Assembly (NCBI RefSeq): GCF_001624705.1
Contig: NZ_JSEO01000009.1
Location: forward strand, 1-64,000
DNA: 64,000 bases
DNA from: Marinomonas sp. SBI8L
GTDB taxonomy: Bacteria; Pseudomonadota; Gammaproteobacteria; Pseudomonadales; Marinomonadaceae
Reading direction: 5' to 3'
The position numbers and the translations under genes were made by a program. The notes beneath the pieces are model-generated. The model did not search any database. It was not told the origin of the DNA and was given only the letters and a program-made list of their open reading frames with translations. This document shows, piece after piece, positions 51,583-60,988 of this stretch. Numbering within the stretch: position 1 is the first letter of the stretch; every line of letters starts with the position of its first letter.

Positions 51583-52083
51583 ATGTTTACACTAGAAATA
51601 GATCAATCTTCATCTAAACCTGAGTTCTATGAATCTTTGAACTTACAATTAACTGGGTTATTGATGGAAGAAGAGGACATGATTTGTAATCTTTCTCAGT
51701 TTGCGGCTTTTCTGATGCAAAGCTTAGAAGAGGTTAACTGGGCTGGTGTTTATTTTGCACGAGGTGAGGAGCTGGTATTGGGACCTTACGTAGGTAAAGT
51801 CGCTTGTACGCGTATTCCTTTTGGTCGTGGTGTATGCGGAACAGCAGCCAGCACTCAAGAAATTCAGAGAATTGCGAATGTCCACGATTTCCCTGGCCAC
51901 ATTGCCTGTGATAGTGCGTCTGAATCTGAAATCGTTTTGCCTATTATGGTTGCGGGTAAGTTGATTGGGGTTTTAGATATTGATAGCCCTATTGCGAATC
52001 GTTTTGATGAAGAGGATCAAGCTGGCCTTGAAACCTTGTTACGCACTCTTACCCAAGCAACACAATTTGAGTGGCAGTTATAA
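51583..52083 (+). CDS. msrC: Free methionine-(R)-sulfoxide reductase (GAF domain)
   Basis: Reduces free L-methionine-(R)-sulfoxide. The 166-aa single GAF-domain protein has the three conserved cysteines at 75, 85 and 109 (VACTRIPFGRGVCGTAA, GHIACDSASESE) with the same 10- and 24-residue spacing as E. coli YebR/MsrC (84, 94, 118), and ends with a typical FDEEDQAGLETL helix. GGGAAAGGA lies upstream of the ATG. Its last 6 bp overlap the end of the convergent HPt gene. Confidence 0.9.
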   Translation: MFTLEIDQSSSKPEFYESLNLQLTGLLMEEEDMICNLSQFAAFLMQSLEEVNWAGVYFARGEELVLGPYVGKVACTRIPFGRGVCGTAASTQEIQRIANVHDFPGHIACDSASESEIVLPIMVAGKLIGVLDIDSPIANRFDEEDQAGLETLLRTLTQATQFEWQL

Positions 52084-52443
52084 ACTTTCTCTCGCTATCC
52101 CCATTAAAGCAAGCTCATCTATGCTTGCTTTCAGTGCTGAGCTGAGGTCATCCAGCTTATCTTTATTAGCATTGAACTCATGCTGATCATGATTAATACA
52201 ATGCTCTTCTAGGCTTTTTGCTAACTTTGATAATTGCATAAAGCCTAGGTTTGCGGCGGAAGACTTAAGAGAATGGGATTTGATTCGTAAGTCTTTGTGT
52301 TGCTCTACATGCCAGTTCTTCTGTAAAAAATGTATGTTCTCTTCTGCATTAGGAACAAACGCCTCAAATACTTCTTTAACCATGGCCAAACCAAGCTGAC
52401 TTATAAGAAGAGTAATTGTATGTTTATCAATAAGTTCATCCAT
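52078..52443 (-). CDS. Stand-alone HPt-domain phosphotransfer protein
   Basis: A 121-aa helical protein with a histidine phosphotransfer motif, IKSHSLKSSAANLGF (phospho-acceptor His about 57), the standard HPt signature. It lies 42 bp downstream of a histidine kinase that has no usable receiver aspartate of its own, so it should serve a phosphorelay that also needs a separate receiver protein. The end of the gene overlaps the end of msrC by 6 bp. Confidence 0.88.
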   Translation of the reverse strand: MDELIDKHTITLLISQLGLAMVKEVFEAFVPNAEENIHFLQKNWHVEQHKDLRIKSHSLKSSAANLGFMQLSKLAKSLEEHCINHDQHEFNANKDKLDDLSSALKASIDELALMGIARESL

Positions 52444-52485
52444 CTTTCTATCTCATCAAATGAGTAAAACTGATCTTGCTTAGGG

Positions 52486-54312
52486 TTAGTAAGCTTGACT
52501 AGATATAAAGTCTTGATGGGCTAACTCATTTAAAGCATGCCCCATGTTTAAGTGTAAAAGAGGCCCTTTATACAGTGCATGTGCAAGGGCTTTGGTTCGG
52601 TTCTGACTCAGGTTAGAGTCGGCCACAAGCTGGCTTCCTGTGTTAACTAATTTTTGTAAATTAATATAGGAGAGGTCATCTAACATGCTGTCATCTCCTA
52701 TATAAATGTAATGAATCTTTTGTTCAGGAATTTGATTAAGTATTTGAGTATGTAGTGGCGTATTAAGTCCTAACGCATTGGCTTGCATTGCCATTAAGTG
52801 AGCCACTGAATCACTCGCTTCTAGAATAATCATATTCTTGTTGGTTAATGATTTAACCAAGGCTTGTGCCGCTTTACCTTCTTGAATCGGGGTGATTTGG
52901 TGGTGGAATATGGGCAGTTCCAGAATAAATTCACTGCCACCTGATTCTGGGCTATGACAGCTTAATTCTCCATGCATCAGGTGTGCGAGAGCACGACATA
53001 GGTAAAGACCTAAGCAGTATTTATTTTCAGGAAAGTTAGGTACCTGGCTATCCAATGGGCTTTGCAACATCTCCAGAATACTGTCTGATATGCCGATACC
53101 TGTGTCCTTGATTACCACCTGAATCATGCTGGCAGGTATTTCAGGGTACAGACTAGGTCGCCACTGTGGTGCTTTAGTCTGGGACATTCGCACGACTATG
53201 CTGATATGCCCAGAAGGGGTGAATTTGAATGAATTATCTATCAGGTTATAAATGATCTGATGTAAGCGGCTATTATCGTAAATAGCTTGGTCTGGCAGCG
53301 TTAAATCGATATAACTTAATACTCTCACCGCCTTAGGATTAGATCTCATAGCCGCAAATTTTATGCTCTTTTCTAACTCGTGCGCCAAGCTGAAAGGAGC
53401 ATAATCTAACACCAAATTATCAGAGGCAATATCAGATAAATCAGAGAAGTCTTTGATTAAGTTTAGTAACAAGGTACCTGAGTCTTCTATGGTATCTAGA
53501 ATCTGACATTGCTCGTTATTCAACCCCTTGGTTCTTAATAGCTTACTCATGTTAATCACCCTATCTAATGGGGTATTAATCTCATGGCTCATGGTTGCTA
53601 AAAAGTGTGTTTTATCTTGTGCAATGTTCTCGATCTGGTGCTCTGCTTCTTTTGCTTTCATGACAGCAATACGAGTGCTTCTAATATTTGTCATAAGCAC
53701 TAGAAAGAGGGCGATGGCATTAATAATGAAAATAAGCATTATGTACTTAAATAGCTGAAATTCTTCGAGAATTTGCTCTCTTTGCTCAACTGAATAAGCA
53801 CGGCTGCTTTGGTTAACCAGGCTGACAAACTTATTTATCTGTGGCTCAAGAAAATGCAGTTTATTAATAAGTTTATCTAGATTTGATAAATCGTTATTTT
53901 CGATCTGAACGATGTTGGGCTGCAGCAGCTCTAATTCGGCACTGATAAAGTTTAGGATACGTATACTACGGCCATCACCATAATAGTGAATGCGATTTCC
54001 GACGCTGCCGACTTTTAGCAGGTCGATACGGCTCATTAAAAGGTCATAATAAAAGAGTACATCACCAGCTGCTGGTGGATTATCTTTATCTAGGCGTTTG
54101 AGATAATCGACAAAGCGGTAGCTTTGTACTTGGAGTTGCAAGCTAGACCAGATACTACTCTCATAGGTTGTTCTAACATGCTTGGTACTGTTGGAGTTCG
54201 CTAAAAAGTAGAGCACAACGGAAGCGATTAGAGTGCAAGAAAAAATCACCAATAAGAAAGACGTGAGACGCTTCATCATGATTGATCTGACGTCTTTCGT
54301 TAATCCCTTCAC
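52486..54312 (-). CDS. Membrane sensor histidine kinase with degenerate receiver-like tail
   Basis: A 608-aa kinase. Order: membrane helix about 16-38; helical periplasmic sensor about 40-188; second helix about 189-210; HisKA with His243 in FLATMSHEINTPLDRVI; ATPase domain with N-box HQIIYNLIDNSFKF (351-364), G1 KDTGIGI (402-408) and G2 CLGLYLCRAL. The tail (about 490-608) begins NKNMIILEASDSVAHLMAMQ like a receiver. At the place of the phospho-Asp strand, YIYIGDDSMLDD (about 535-546) does not clearly keep the acceptor. The start is GTG after TAGGAG. It sits between a periplasmic protein gene and an HPt gene, probably one operon. Confidence 0.88.
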   Translation of the reverse strand: MKGLTKDVRSIMMKRLTSFLLVIFSCTLIASVVLYFLANSNSTKHVRTTYESSIWSSLQLQVQSYRFVDYLKRLDKDNPPAAGDVLFYYDLLMSRIDLLKVGSVGNRIHYYGDGRSIRILNFISAELELLQPNIVQIENNDLSNLDKLINKLHFLEPQINKFVSLVNQSSRAYSVEQREQILEEFQLFKYIMLIFIINAIALFLVLMTNIRSTRIAVMKAKEAEHQIENIAQDKTHFLATMSHEINTPLDRVINMSKLLRTKGLNNEQCQILDTIEDSGTLLLNLIKDFSDLSDIASDNLVLDYAPFSLAHELEKSIKFAAMRSNPKAVRVLSYIDLTLPDQAIYDNSRLHQIIYNLIDNSFKFTPSGHISIVVRMSQTKAPQWRPSLYPEIPASMIQVVIKDTGIGISDSILEMLQSPLDSQVPNFPENKYCLGLYLCRALAHLMHGELSCHSPESGGSEFILELPIFHHQITPIQEGKAAQALVKSLTNKNMIILEASDSVAHLMAMQANALGLNTPLHTQILNQIPEQKIHYIYIGDDSMLDDLSYINLQKLVNTGSQLVADSNLSQNRTKALAHALYKGPLLHLNMGHALNELAHQDFISSQAY

Positions 54313-54339
54313 ATGCTACTCCTATCCTTGTACTACTAA

Positions 54340-54840
54340 CTATTGGTTAACGACAATCTGGTTAACTTGCCAAATAGACTTACCATAATAAGATTCATTT
54401 TTAAGTTTTGGCTTATCATCAAAAGGATAGACGATCATGATAGGCCCTTTGTTTCTGATAGTCATAGGTACGCCGTCCATATGAGTCGCAAAGATGGCGC
54501 CGACTTCAGTAAAATCTTTAACTGGAATATCTATCATATAGTCATTAAGTGCAATCAGACTTAGGTTTTCACCTTCTACTCCAAGCAAATCGAAAAACTC
54601 TTGGGCATTAAAGCCTGTATAAGTATGTTTCCCTTCATTCCAGGGTGTGTGAGTACTGATACTTGATCTAGGTAGTTGATCTAGCATGTAACGGTCAAAA
54701 ATCGCATTACTGTCTTTATTGGTATTACTAATCAGGCCACTGACAGTCAACAGTGTGCGAGTTGAAGGCAGTTCTAATGAGTAAGATACGGAAGAGAAAA
54801 TTAAGCTAATGAATATTAAGCAAAACTTCAAACTTTGCAT
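54340..54840 (-). CDS. Periplasmic molybdopterin-binding-fold-like protein
   Basis: A 166-aa secreted protein. I choose ATG 54840 (MQSLKFCLIFISLIFSSVSY), with AAGGGA six bases upstream and a clear signal peptide (about 1-21). An in-frame ATG ten codons earlier lacks a site. The mature part begins LELPSTRTLLTVSGLI and has FNAQEFFDLLGVEGENLSLIALNDYMIDIPVKDF and GPIMIVYPFDD, recalling the sulfite-oxidase/YedY molybdopterin domain. The mature protein contains no cysteine, so the metal-ligating Cys is absent and catalysis is unlikely. It lies 27 bp before the kinase, where a ligand-sensing role is plausible. Confidence 0.7.
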   Translation of the reverse strand: MQSLKFCLIFISLIFSSVSYSLELPSTRTLLTVSGLISNTNKDSNAIFDRYMLDQLPRSSISTHTPWNEGKHTYTGFNAQEFFDLLGVEGENLSLIALNDYMIDIPVKDFTEVGAIFATHMDGVPMTIRNKGPIMIVYPFDDKPKLKNESYYGKSIWQVNQIVVNQ

Positions 54841-55060
54841 GGGGAGTCCCTTCGTAAGGTTAATGATCAATTTACTAATTATACTAGTCTAAAATTATGA
54901 TTGATTGCAGTAACTATTCGGTAGTTTATGGAATAAAGACTCTTTTTTTACGCAAAGAACACAATAAACCAATAATTTAAGTTGAAGTTGAGAGATAAAC
55001 TAGCAATATCTAGAAATTAATATTATATATCAATTAGATGGCATGAATTGTATGAAGATT

Positions 55061-55099
55061 AAAATAAAAAAAGCCTTCATCTAATCATAAATGAAGGCA
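55061..55099 (-). terminator. Rho-independent terminator of the opp operon
   Basis: On the minus strand GCCTTCAT and ATGAAGGC pair around a 10-nt loop and are followed by TTTTTTTATTTT. It lies 23 bp after the stop of the last opp gene. Confidence 0.85.
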
Positions 55100-55121
55100 T
55101 CAAAGGGCATTGCAAAATTGT

Positions 55122-56117
55122 CTAGTTAATGTCTTTTAGTCTCACACACGCAGCTTCATGGGACTCGGTCACATTTTCCAGTTGAGGAATATGCTGAGCA
55201 CATGCTTCTGTCGCGCTTGGGCAGCGAGTTCTAAAAACACAACCAGACGGTGGGTTAATAGGGGATGGCAAATCGCCAGATAACAACTGAATCTCTTTTT
55301 CTCTTTCTAGTTTTGGATCTGGCACAGGAACTGCGGATAATAAAGCTTTGGTATATGGGTGTTTTGGCGAGTCGTATAAAGAGTGTTTATCTGCAAGTTC
55401 AACGGCGTGGCCTAGATACATAACCAGAACACGGTCTGAAATATGTTTAACCACACTTAAATCATGAGCAATGAAGACTAACGAAAGTCCCATTTCTTTT
55501 TGTAGAGACTTAAGCAGGTTTACAACTTGTGCTTGGATAGACACGTCCAATGCTGATACTGGCTCATCACAGACAACTAGCTTTGGTTCAAGGATAAGCG
55601 CGCGAGCAATACCGATACGCTGACATTGGCCGCCAGAGAATTCGTGAGGATAGCGGTTAATAACGTTTGGTAATAAACCTACCTTAGTCATGATGGCACG
55701 AACTTTCTCTTTTACCGCATCATCACTTAAGTCAGGCTGGAAGGTCTTAAGTGGTTCAGCAATGATTTCACCAATTGTCATCCTTGGGTTTAAGGAGGCT
55801 AATGGATCTTGAAATATCATTTGTAATTCTTGGCGCTTATCACGCATGTCTTTCTTATTGAGTTGAGTTAGATCTTGTCCTAACCAAACAACATTGCCTT
55901 GAGTGATAGGCAGAAGACGTAATAGGGCACGGGCAAGGGTAGACTTACCGCAACCTGATTCACCTACTACACCAAGGGTTTCCCCTTCATATATTTTAAG
56001 ACTCACACCATCTACCGCTTTTAGTGGGCGACCCTTCTCCCAAGGCCAAGCATTCTCATTCTTGATATTAAAGTGAACTTTTAAATCATTTACTTCCATT
56101 AGGACTTTGTTGTTCAT
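55122..56117 (-). CDS. oppF: Oligopeptide ABC transporter ATPase OppF
   Basis: One of two ATPases powering peptide import. The 331-aa protein has Walker [11 protein letters not shown]-loop [17 protein letters not shown], signature [16 protein letters not shown] and Walker [13 protein letters not shown]. The C-terminal cysteine-containing oligopeptide/dipeptide module is [17 protein letters not shown]. It overlaps oppD by 4 bp (ATGA). Opp and Dpp ATPases are hard to separate; the binding protein upstream favours Opp. Confidence 0.92.
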   Translation of the reverse strand: MNNKVLMEVNDLKVHFNIKNENAWPWEKGRPLKAVDGVSLKIYEGETLGVVGESGCGKSTLARALLRLLPITQGNVVWLGQDLTQLNKKDMRDKRQELQMIFQDPLASLNPRMTIGEIIAEPLKTFQPDLSDDAVKEKVRAIMTKVGLLPNVINRYPHEFSGGQCQRIGIARALILEPKLVVCDEPVSALDVSIQAQVVNLLKSLQKEMGLSLVFIAHDLSVVKHISDRVLVMYLGHAVELADKHSLYDSPKHPYTKALLSAVPVPDPKLEREKEIQLLSGDLPSPINPPSGCVFRTRCPSATEACAQHIPQLENVTESHEAACVRLKDIN

Positions 56118-57085
56118 GCTACTAGCTCCTTAATGGATTTGTGACAAGCGCGTAAACCATTGTTTTCACATTGAATAAGCTCAGGTGATTCTGTGCGACA
56201 CTTATCCGAAGCATGAACACAACGTTCCTGGAAAGGACAGCCTTGTGGTAGTTGCAATAAGTTAGGTGGATTACCTGGAATGGTTGCTAGGATTTCCCCT
56301 TCCGTATCAAGACGAGGAATCGCTTCTAATAAACCCTGAGTATAAGGATGAGATGGGTGATAGAAGACATTATCTGTGGCGCCATACTCCATAGTACGAC
56401 CAGCGTACATAACCAATACTTTGTCACATAAACCCGCAACCACACCCAAGTCATGGGTGATCATAATGATAGAAGTATTAAAATCAGACTTAAGCTCGTT
56501 TAGTAGCGTTAGAATCTGAGCTTGTACTGTCACATCAAGCGCTGTGGTTGGCTCGTCTGCAATTAAAAGTTTAGGGCGACACAATAGTGCCATCGCTATC
56601 ATGACACGCTGACGCATACCACCAGAGAATTCGTGTGGGTACATATTCATACGTTTACGCGCTTCTGGCATTTTCACTGCGTCAAGCATGCGTACAGATT
56701 CTTCGAAAGCATCTTTTTTGGTCATACCCTTATGTAGGATCAAGACTTCCATCAACTGCTTACCGACCTTCATATAAGGGTTTAATGAGGTCATAGGGTC
56801 TTGGAAAATCATCGCGATTTTCTCTGAACGTATGTGGTTCATCGCACTTTCAGGCAAGCCTAAAATGTTTTGACCTTCAAATAAGGCATTACCTTCAACC
56901 AAGCCGTTGCCTGCAAGTAAGCCCATCAAGGCAAAGGCCGTTTGGCTTTTGCCAGAACCAGATTCGCCAACAATACCTAAGGTTTCACCTTCAGCTAAGC
57001 TGAAATTTAGATTGTTAACTGCAGTGACAGAACCGTCTGGCGTTTTAAAGTTAACGCGTAAGTCTTGGACATCTAATAAGTTCAT
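56114..57085 (-). CDS. oppD: Oligopeptide ABC transporter ATPase OppD
   Basis: The other ATPase of the importer. The 323-aa protein has Walker [11 protein letters not shown]-loop [17 protein letters not shown], signature [16 protein letters not shown], Walker [13 protein letters not shown] and the C-terminal module [15 protein letters not shown], whose cysteines bind a [4Fe-4S] cluster in some relatives. It lies 10 bp after oppC and overlaps oppF by 4 bp. Confidence 0.93.
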   Translation of the reverse strand: MNLLDVQDLRVNFKTPDGSVTAVNNLNFSLAEGETLGIVGESGSGKSQTAFALMGLLAGNGLVEGNALFEGQNILGLPESAMNHIRSEKIAMIFQDPMTSLNPYMKVGKQLMEVLILHKGMTKKDAFEESVRMLDAVKMPEARKRMNMYPHEFSGGMRQRVMIAMALLCRPKLLIADEPTTALDVTVQAQILTLLNELKSDFNTSIIMITHDLGVVAGLCDKVLVMYAGRTMEYGATDNVFYHPSHPYTQGLLEAIPRLDTEGEILATIPGNPPNLLQLPQGCPFQERCVHASDKCRTESPELIQCENNGLRACHKSIKELVA

Positions 57086-57095
57086 ATAACTCTCC

Positions 57096-58022
57096 TTAGC
57101 GATCTTTAGGGTCTAGTGCGTCGCGCAAACCGTCGCCTAGGAAGTTAAAACAAAACAGGGTAAGAATCAGGAAGGTTAGCGGCCAAGCAAGTTGCCAAAT
57201 CGCAATTTCCATTGTGCCTGCACCTTCAGAAATAAGTGCACCCCAACTTGTCATTGGCTCTTGAACTCCAAGTCCTAAGAAGCTGATGAAAGACTCTAGA
57301 AGAATCATGCCTGGTACGAGTAGAGTGGCATACACCACAACGATACCCAGTAAGTTAGGAATAATATGACGGGTAATGATCTTGAAAGAAGACACACCGC
57401 AAGCGTGAGCGGCTTCAATATACTCTTTGTTTTTCAAACTTAATGTTTGTCCACGTACAATACGCGCCATGTCCAACCAAGAAATGGCACCGATAGCGAC
57501 AAAGATCAAAAAGATGTGACGTCCAAAAATCGTCATCAAGATGATAACGAAGAACATGAATGGAAAAGAGTTAAGTATCTCTAGCGCACGCATCATCACA
57601 CTATCGATACGACCACCTAGGTAACCCGATGTAGCACCATAAAGCGTACCGATAACGATAGCGACAAAACTACCCAGAATACCCACTAATAAGGAGATTT
57701 GACCCCCTTGCATAGTACGTACAAAAATATCTCGGCCTAAAACGTCAGTACCAAAATAGTGGCCTGTTTCAAAGCTAGGACGACCTAGCGTTTCAATATC
57801 AGACAGGGCTTCCCAGTCGATATCCTCATAACTCCACACACTTAGAAAAGGGCCTACTAGTGCGAGTAGCGCAATGACTCCAAGAATAATTAAACTGATT
57901 ACCGCTGCGTGGTTTGACAGAAAGCGGCGTCTAGCATCTTGCCATAAACTACGGCCTTCAATTTCAGTCACTTGTTGAGCGAAATCTTCTACGGCCTCGA
58001 TTTTATCTTTAGTTAACATCAT
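57096..58022 (-). CDS. oppC: Oligopeptide ABC transporter permease OppC
   Basis: Membrane permease subunit, 308 aa. It has the OppC-type N-terminal domain ([20 protein letters not shown], then a helix at about 38-58), a short periplasmic segment with [15 protein letters not shown], and the six-helix core with the EAA loop [21 protein letters not shown]. It lies 11 bp after oppB. The ordering oppABCDF is intact. Confidence 0.94.
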   Translation of the reverse strand: MMLTKDKIEAVEDFAQQVTEIEGRSLWQDARRRFLSNHAAVISLIILGVIALLALVGPFLSVWSYEDIDWEALSDIETLGRPSFETGHYFGTDVLGRDIFVRTMQGGQISLLVGILGSFVAIVIGTLYGATSGYLGGRIDSVMMRALEILNSFPFMFFVIILMTIFGRHIFLIFVAIGAISWLDMARIVRGQTLSLKNKEYIEAAHACGVSSFKIITRHIIPNLLGIVVVYATLLVPGMILLESFISFLGLGVQEPMTSWGALISEGAGTMEIAIWQLAWPLTFLILTLFCFNFLGDGLRDALDPKDR

Positions 58023-58033
58023 GATTGAGTGCC

Positions 58034-58954
58034 TTAATAACGAATTTTTGGATCAATAACCGCGTACAAAATATCGACAACGGCATTAAATAAAATAGTA
58101 AGCGAGCCAACTAAAATAGTGACACCCATAACCATTGAGTAGTCACGGTTTAGTGCACCATTAATGAAATGCTGGCCAATACCGCCGGTACCAAAATACA
58201 CATCCACAATCACGGAACCTGTAATAATGCCGACAAACGCAGGCCCTAAATAAGAGATAACAGGTAACATGGTAGGGCGTAGTGCATGCTGCAAAATAAT
58301 GCGATAAGCAGGTAGGCCTTTCGCTCTAGCGGTACGAATAAAGTTTGAGTGCATGGTTTCTATCATGCTGCCACGGGTGATACGGGCAATTTGTGCAATA
58401 TAGCTGGTCGACATAGCGATGACTGGCATAACTAGGTAAGGCCAAGCGCCATCATTCCAACCACCTGCAGGTAACCATTTGAGGTAGATGGAGAAAAATA
58501 AGATACAAAGAGGAGCTAATACAAAGTTAGGTAGTACGATACCAATATTGGCAAAAGCCATAACAAAGTAATCAACTAATGAGTTTTGTCTTAAAGCTGC
58601 ATAAATACCACAGGAAACACCGATAACCACGGCAATAATAAAAGACCAGATACCGATTTCAGCGGATACAGGTAAGCTCTGTGCAACTAATTCATTGATA
58701 GTAAAATCTTTGTAGCGAAAAGATGGACCTAAGTCACCTTGAAGTATACCGCCAAGATAGTAGAAGAACTGGTTGATAACAGGCTCATCAAGATGGTATT
58801 TAGCGTTAATGTTAGCTAAAACCTCAGGCGGTAAAGAGCGTTCGCTTGAAAATGGGCTACCTGGTGCCGAATGCATCAGGAAAAAAGAAACTGTGATAAG
58901 TATTAATAAAGTTGGGATAGCTTCAAAAATACGTTTAAAAATAAATGTCAGCAT
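58034..58954 (-). CDS. oppB: Oligopeptide ABC transporter permease OppB
   Basis: Membrane permease subunit, 306 aa, beginning MLTFIFKRIFEAIPTLLILI, the standard OppB/DppB N-terminus. It contains PGSPFSSERSLP, GDLGPSFRYKD and the EAA loop RTARAKGLPAYRIILQHALR. It is separated from oppA by 134 bp that include a long hairpin. Confidence 0.94.
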   Translation of the reverse strand: MLTFIFKRIFEAIPTLLILITVSFFLMHSAPGSPFSSERSLPPEVLANINAKYHLDEPVINQFFYYLGGILQGDLGPSFRYKDFTINELVAQSLPVSAEIGIWSFIIAVVIGVSCGIYAALRQNSLVDYFVMAFANIGIVLPNFVLAPLCILFFSIYLKWLPAGGWNDGAWPYLVMPVIAMSTSYIAQIARITRGSMIETMHSNFIRTARAKGLPAYRIILQHALRPTMLPVISYLGPAFVGIITGSVIVDVYFGTGGIGQHFINGALNRDYSMVMGVTILVGSLTILFNAVVDILYAVIDPKIRY

Positions 58955-59034
58955 AATAATACCTGATTAGCCTCATGGGCCAAGGTTCCATTGACTAATA
59001 CTAGGAAAACTAGAAGTTAGAAGAAGTAAGAGAG

Positions 59035-59065
59035 GTAGCAGACTCACATCATGTGAGCCTGCTAC
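59035..59065 (-). repeat. Long hairpin between oppA and oppB
   Basis: GTAGCAG-A-CTCACAT and ATGTGAG-C-CTGCTAC pair with a single mismatch and a one-base centre, making a near-perfect inverted repeat just after the oppA stop. On the minus strand it is followed by a pyrimidine-rich stretch (CTCTCTTACTTCTTCT). It probably protects or partly terminates oppA mRNA, raising binding-protein levels over the permease. Confidence 0.65.
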
Positions 59066-59088
59066 TAACGCGTTAAGACATCAAACGC

Positions 59089-60705
59089 TTAGTGAGCAAT
59101 GATGTACATGTCACGTGTATAGATGTTGTCTTCTGGGTTTGGCTGATAACCGCCAACGTAAGGTTTCTTCATACGCTTAGTAACATAGGTGTAGATAGGT
59201 GCGACAGCCATATCTTGGTTGATCGCAATTTCTTCAGCCTTGTTATAGTTACTCGCTGGGTTTTGCATTGTTTTAGCTTCGTTCAACAAACGGTCATACT
59301 CAGTATTTGAGTATTTACCATCGTTGTTACCATGAGTCGAAGTTAACAAATCAAGCATAGTAGATGCTTCATTGTAATCACCGATCCAACCGGCACGAGC
59401 AACTTGGAAGTCACCTGCTTTTTTCGTTTCTAGGTAAGTTTTCCATTCTTGGTTTTCAAGTGTTACTTCTACACCCAAAGTCTTTTTCCACATAGAGGCA
59501 ATGGCAATCGCAATACGTTTGTGGCCATCGTTTGTGTTGTAAAGAAGGTTAAAAGTCAGAGGGTTATTTTTGTCATAACCTGCTGATTGAAGTAGCTTTT
59601 TCGCTTCAGCTTCACGTTCTTTTTGAGTCATGGTTGCATAAGCAGGTGTTTCTGGATCAAAACCGTTTACGATAGAAGGTGTGAAAGAGTAAGCAGGTTG
59701 CTCACCAACACCTGTTACGTATTTAGTGATTACGTCACGGTTGATCGCGAAAGAAAGCGCTTTACGTACTGCTGGGTTGTTATAAGGTTCAACCTGAGTG
59801 TTGAACTGGTAGTAGTAAGTACCCAATTGAGGTGTGATGATTACTTCATTTGGAGATTCTTTTTTCAAACGCTTGAAGTGGTCGCTTGGTAGGTTCCAAG
59901 TAATATCAACTTCACCCGCTTCATAACGCTTAAGGTCAGCACTGTCATTTTCTAAAGGTAGGAATGTAACCTTGTTGATAACGGTTTTGTCATTATTCCA
60001 GTATTGATCGTTACGAACCATTTCCATTTTTTCGTTCACGATCCAAGAATCTAGCTTGTAAGCACCGTTACTAACCATATTGCCTGGTTTTACCCACTCA
60101 TCACCGTATTTCTCGATGGTTTTACGAGGTGCAGGGAAAAGAGTTTGGTGTGATGTCATTTTTACGAAGTATGGAACTGGACGCTCTAGTGTTACTTCAA
60201 ATGTGTAATCGTTAACAGCTTTAACACCTAGGCTTTTCACATCAGCTTTACTATTAATAATTTTAGATGCATTAACAATAGATGGAATTTCAACATACCA
60301 AGCGTAAGCAGAGGCAGTCACTGGGTCAACAGCACGCTGGAAGCCAAATACGAAGTCATGAGCAGTAACTGGCTCACCATTAGACCATTTAGCATCTTTA
60401 CGTAGGTTGAATGTATAAACAGTGTTGTCTGCATTTGTTGTATAGCTAGTAGCAACACCTGGCGTTAGGTTGCCGTCGCCATCAAGGTTGTATAAACCTT
60501 CAAAAAGCTCACGAGTACGGTGAGAGCCTGGTGTTCCTTCTACTTTTTGTGGATCAAGTGTTGCAGGTTCTGCGCCACCACCACGAACAAGTTCTTGAAC
60601 ATCGGCTAGCTTAACGCCAGCAGGAACATCGGCAGCTTGAGTTTGTACTGCGCCGAAGGCTACGCTAAGTAACGCACTAGCGAGTAGAGTTTTTTTCAGG
60701 TTCAT
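59089..60705 (-). CDS. oppA: Oligopeptide-binding protein OppA
   Basis: Periplasmic peptide-binding protein of SBP family 5. The 538-aa protein has a signal peptide (MNLKKTLLASALLSVAFGAV, cut near TQA-AD), then RGGGAEPATLDPQKVEGTPG, DLRKDAKWSNG-like FNLRKDAKWSNGEPVTAHDF, VRKALSFAINRDVI and WIGDYNEASTMLDLL, all typical of OppA/MppA. The last is close to enterobacterial OppA. GGGG precedes the ATG. First gene of oppABCDF. Confidence 0.95.
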   Translation of the reverse strand: MNLKKTLLASALLSVAFGAVQTQAADVPAGVKLADVQELVRGGGAEPATLDPQKVEGTPGSHRTRELFEGLYNLDGDGNLTPGVATSYTTNADNTVYTFNLRKDAKWSNGEPVTAHDFVFGFQRAVDPVTASAYAWYVEIPSIVNASKIINSKADVKSLGVKAVNDYTFEVTLERPVPYFVKMTSHQTLFPAPRKTIEKYGDEWVKPGNMVSNGAYKLDSWIVNEKMEMVRNDQYWNNDKTVINKVTFLPLENDSADLKRYEAGEVDITWNLPSDHFKRLKKESPNEVIITPQLGTYYYQFNTQVEPYNNPAVRKALSFAINRDVITKYVTGVGEQPAYSFTPSIVNGFDPETPAYATMTQKEREAEAKKLLQSAGYDKNNPLTFNLLYNTNDGHKRIAIAIASMWKKTLGVEVTLENQEWKTYLETKKAGDFQVARAGWIGDYNEASTMLDLLTSTHGNNDGKYSNTEYDRLLNEAKTMQNPASNYNKAEEIAINQDMAVAPIYTYVTKRMKKPYVGGYQPNPEDNIYTRDMYIIAH

Positions 60706-60988
60706 AAAAGGCCCCTTTAGTTAACTTAAGTTATTTATTATTAATGGTGCAATGTCTCTTAGACACTTAGCTTTTTTTAGATCAGCAAATGTCTGAGTCT
60801 TGGATAGTTAACTAATTGGGTAAATGGCTCAATCGAAATTCCGCATTACGCTATACGCATAATAAAGGTTTAATCTAAAAAACGAATAAATAGGCTCAGC
60901 TAAATCGGTTTGCAAGCGTGATAATTACAGGGAAGTTAGATAAAAATATGATAATGTCTATTTTCTAGAAAATTGATGGAACAAATTT

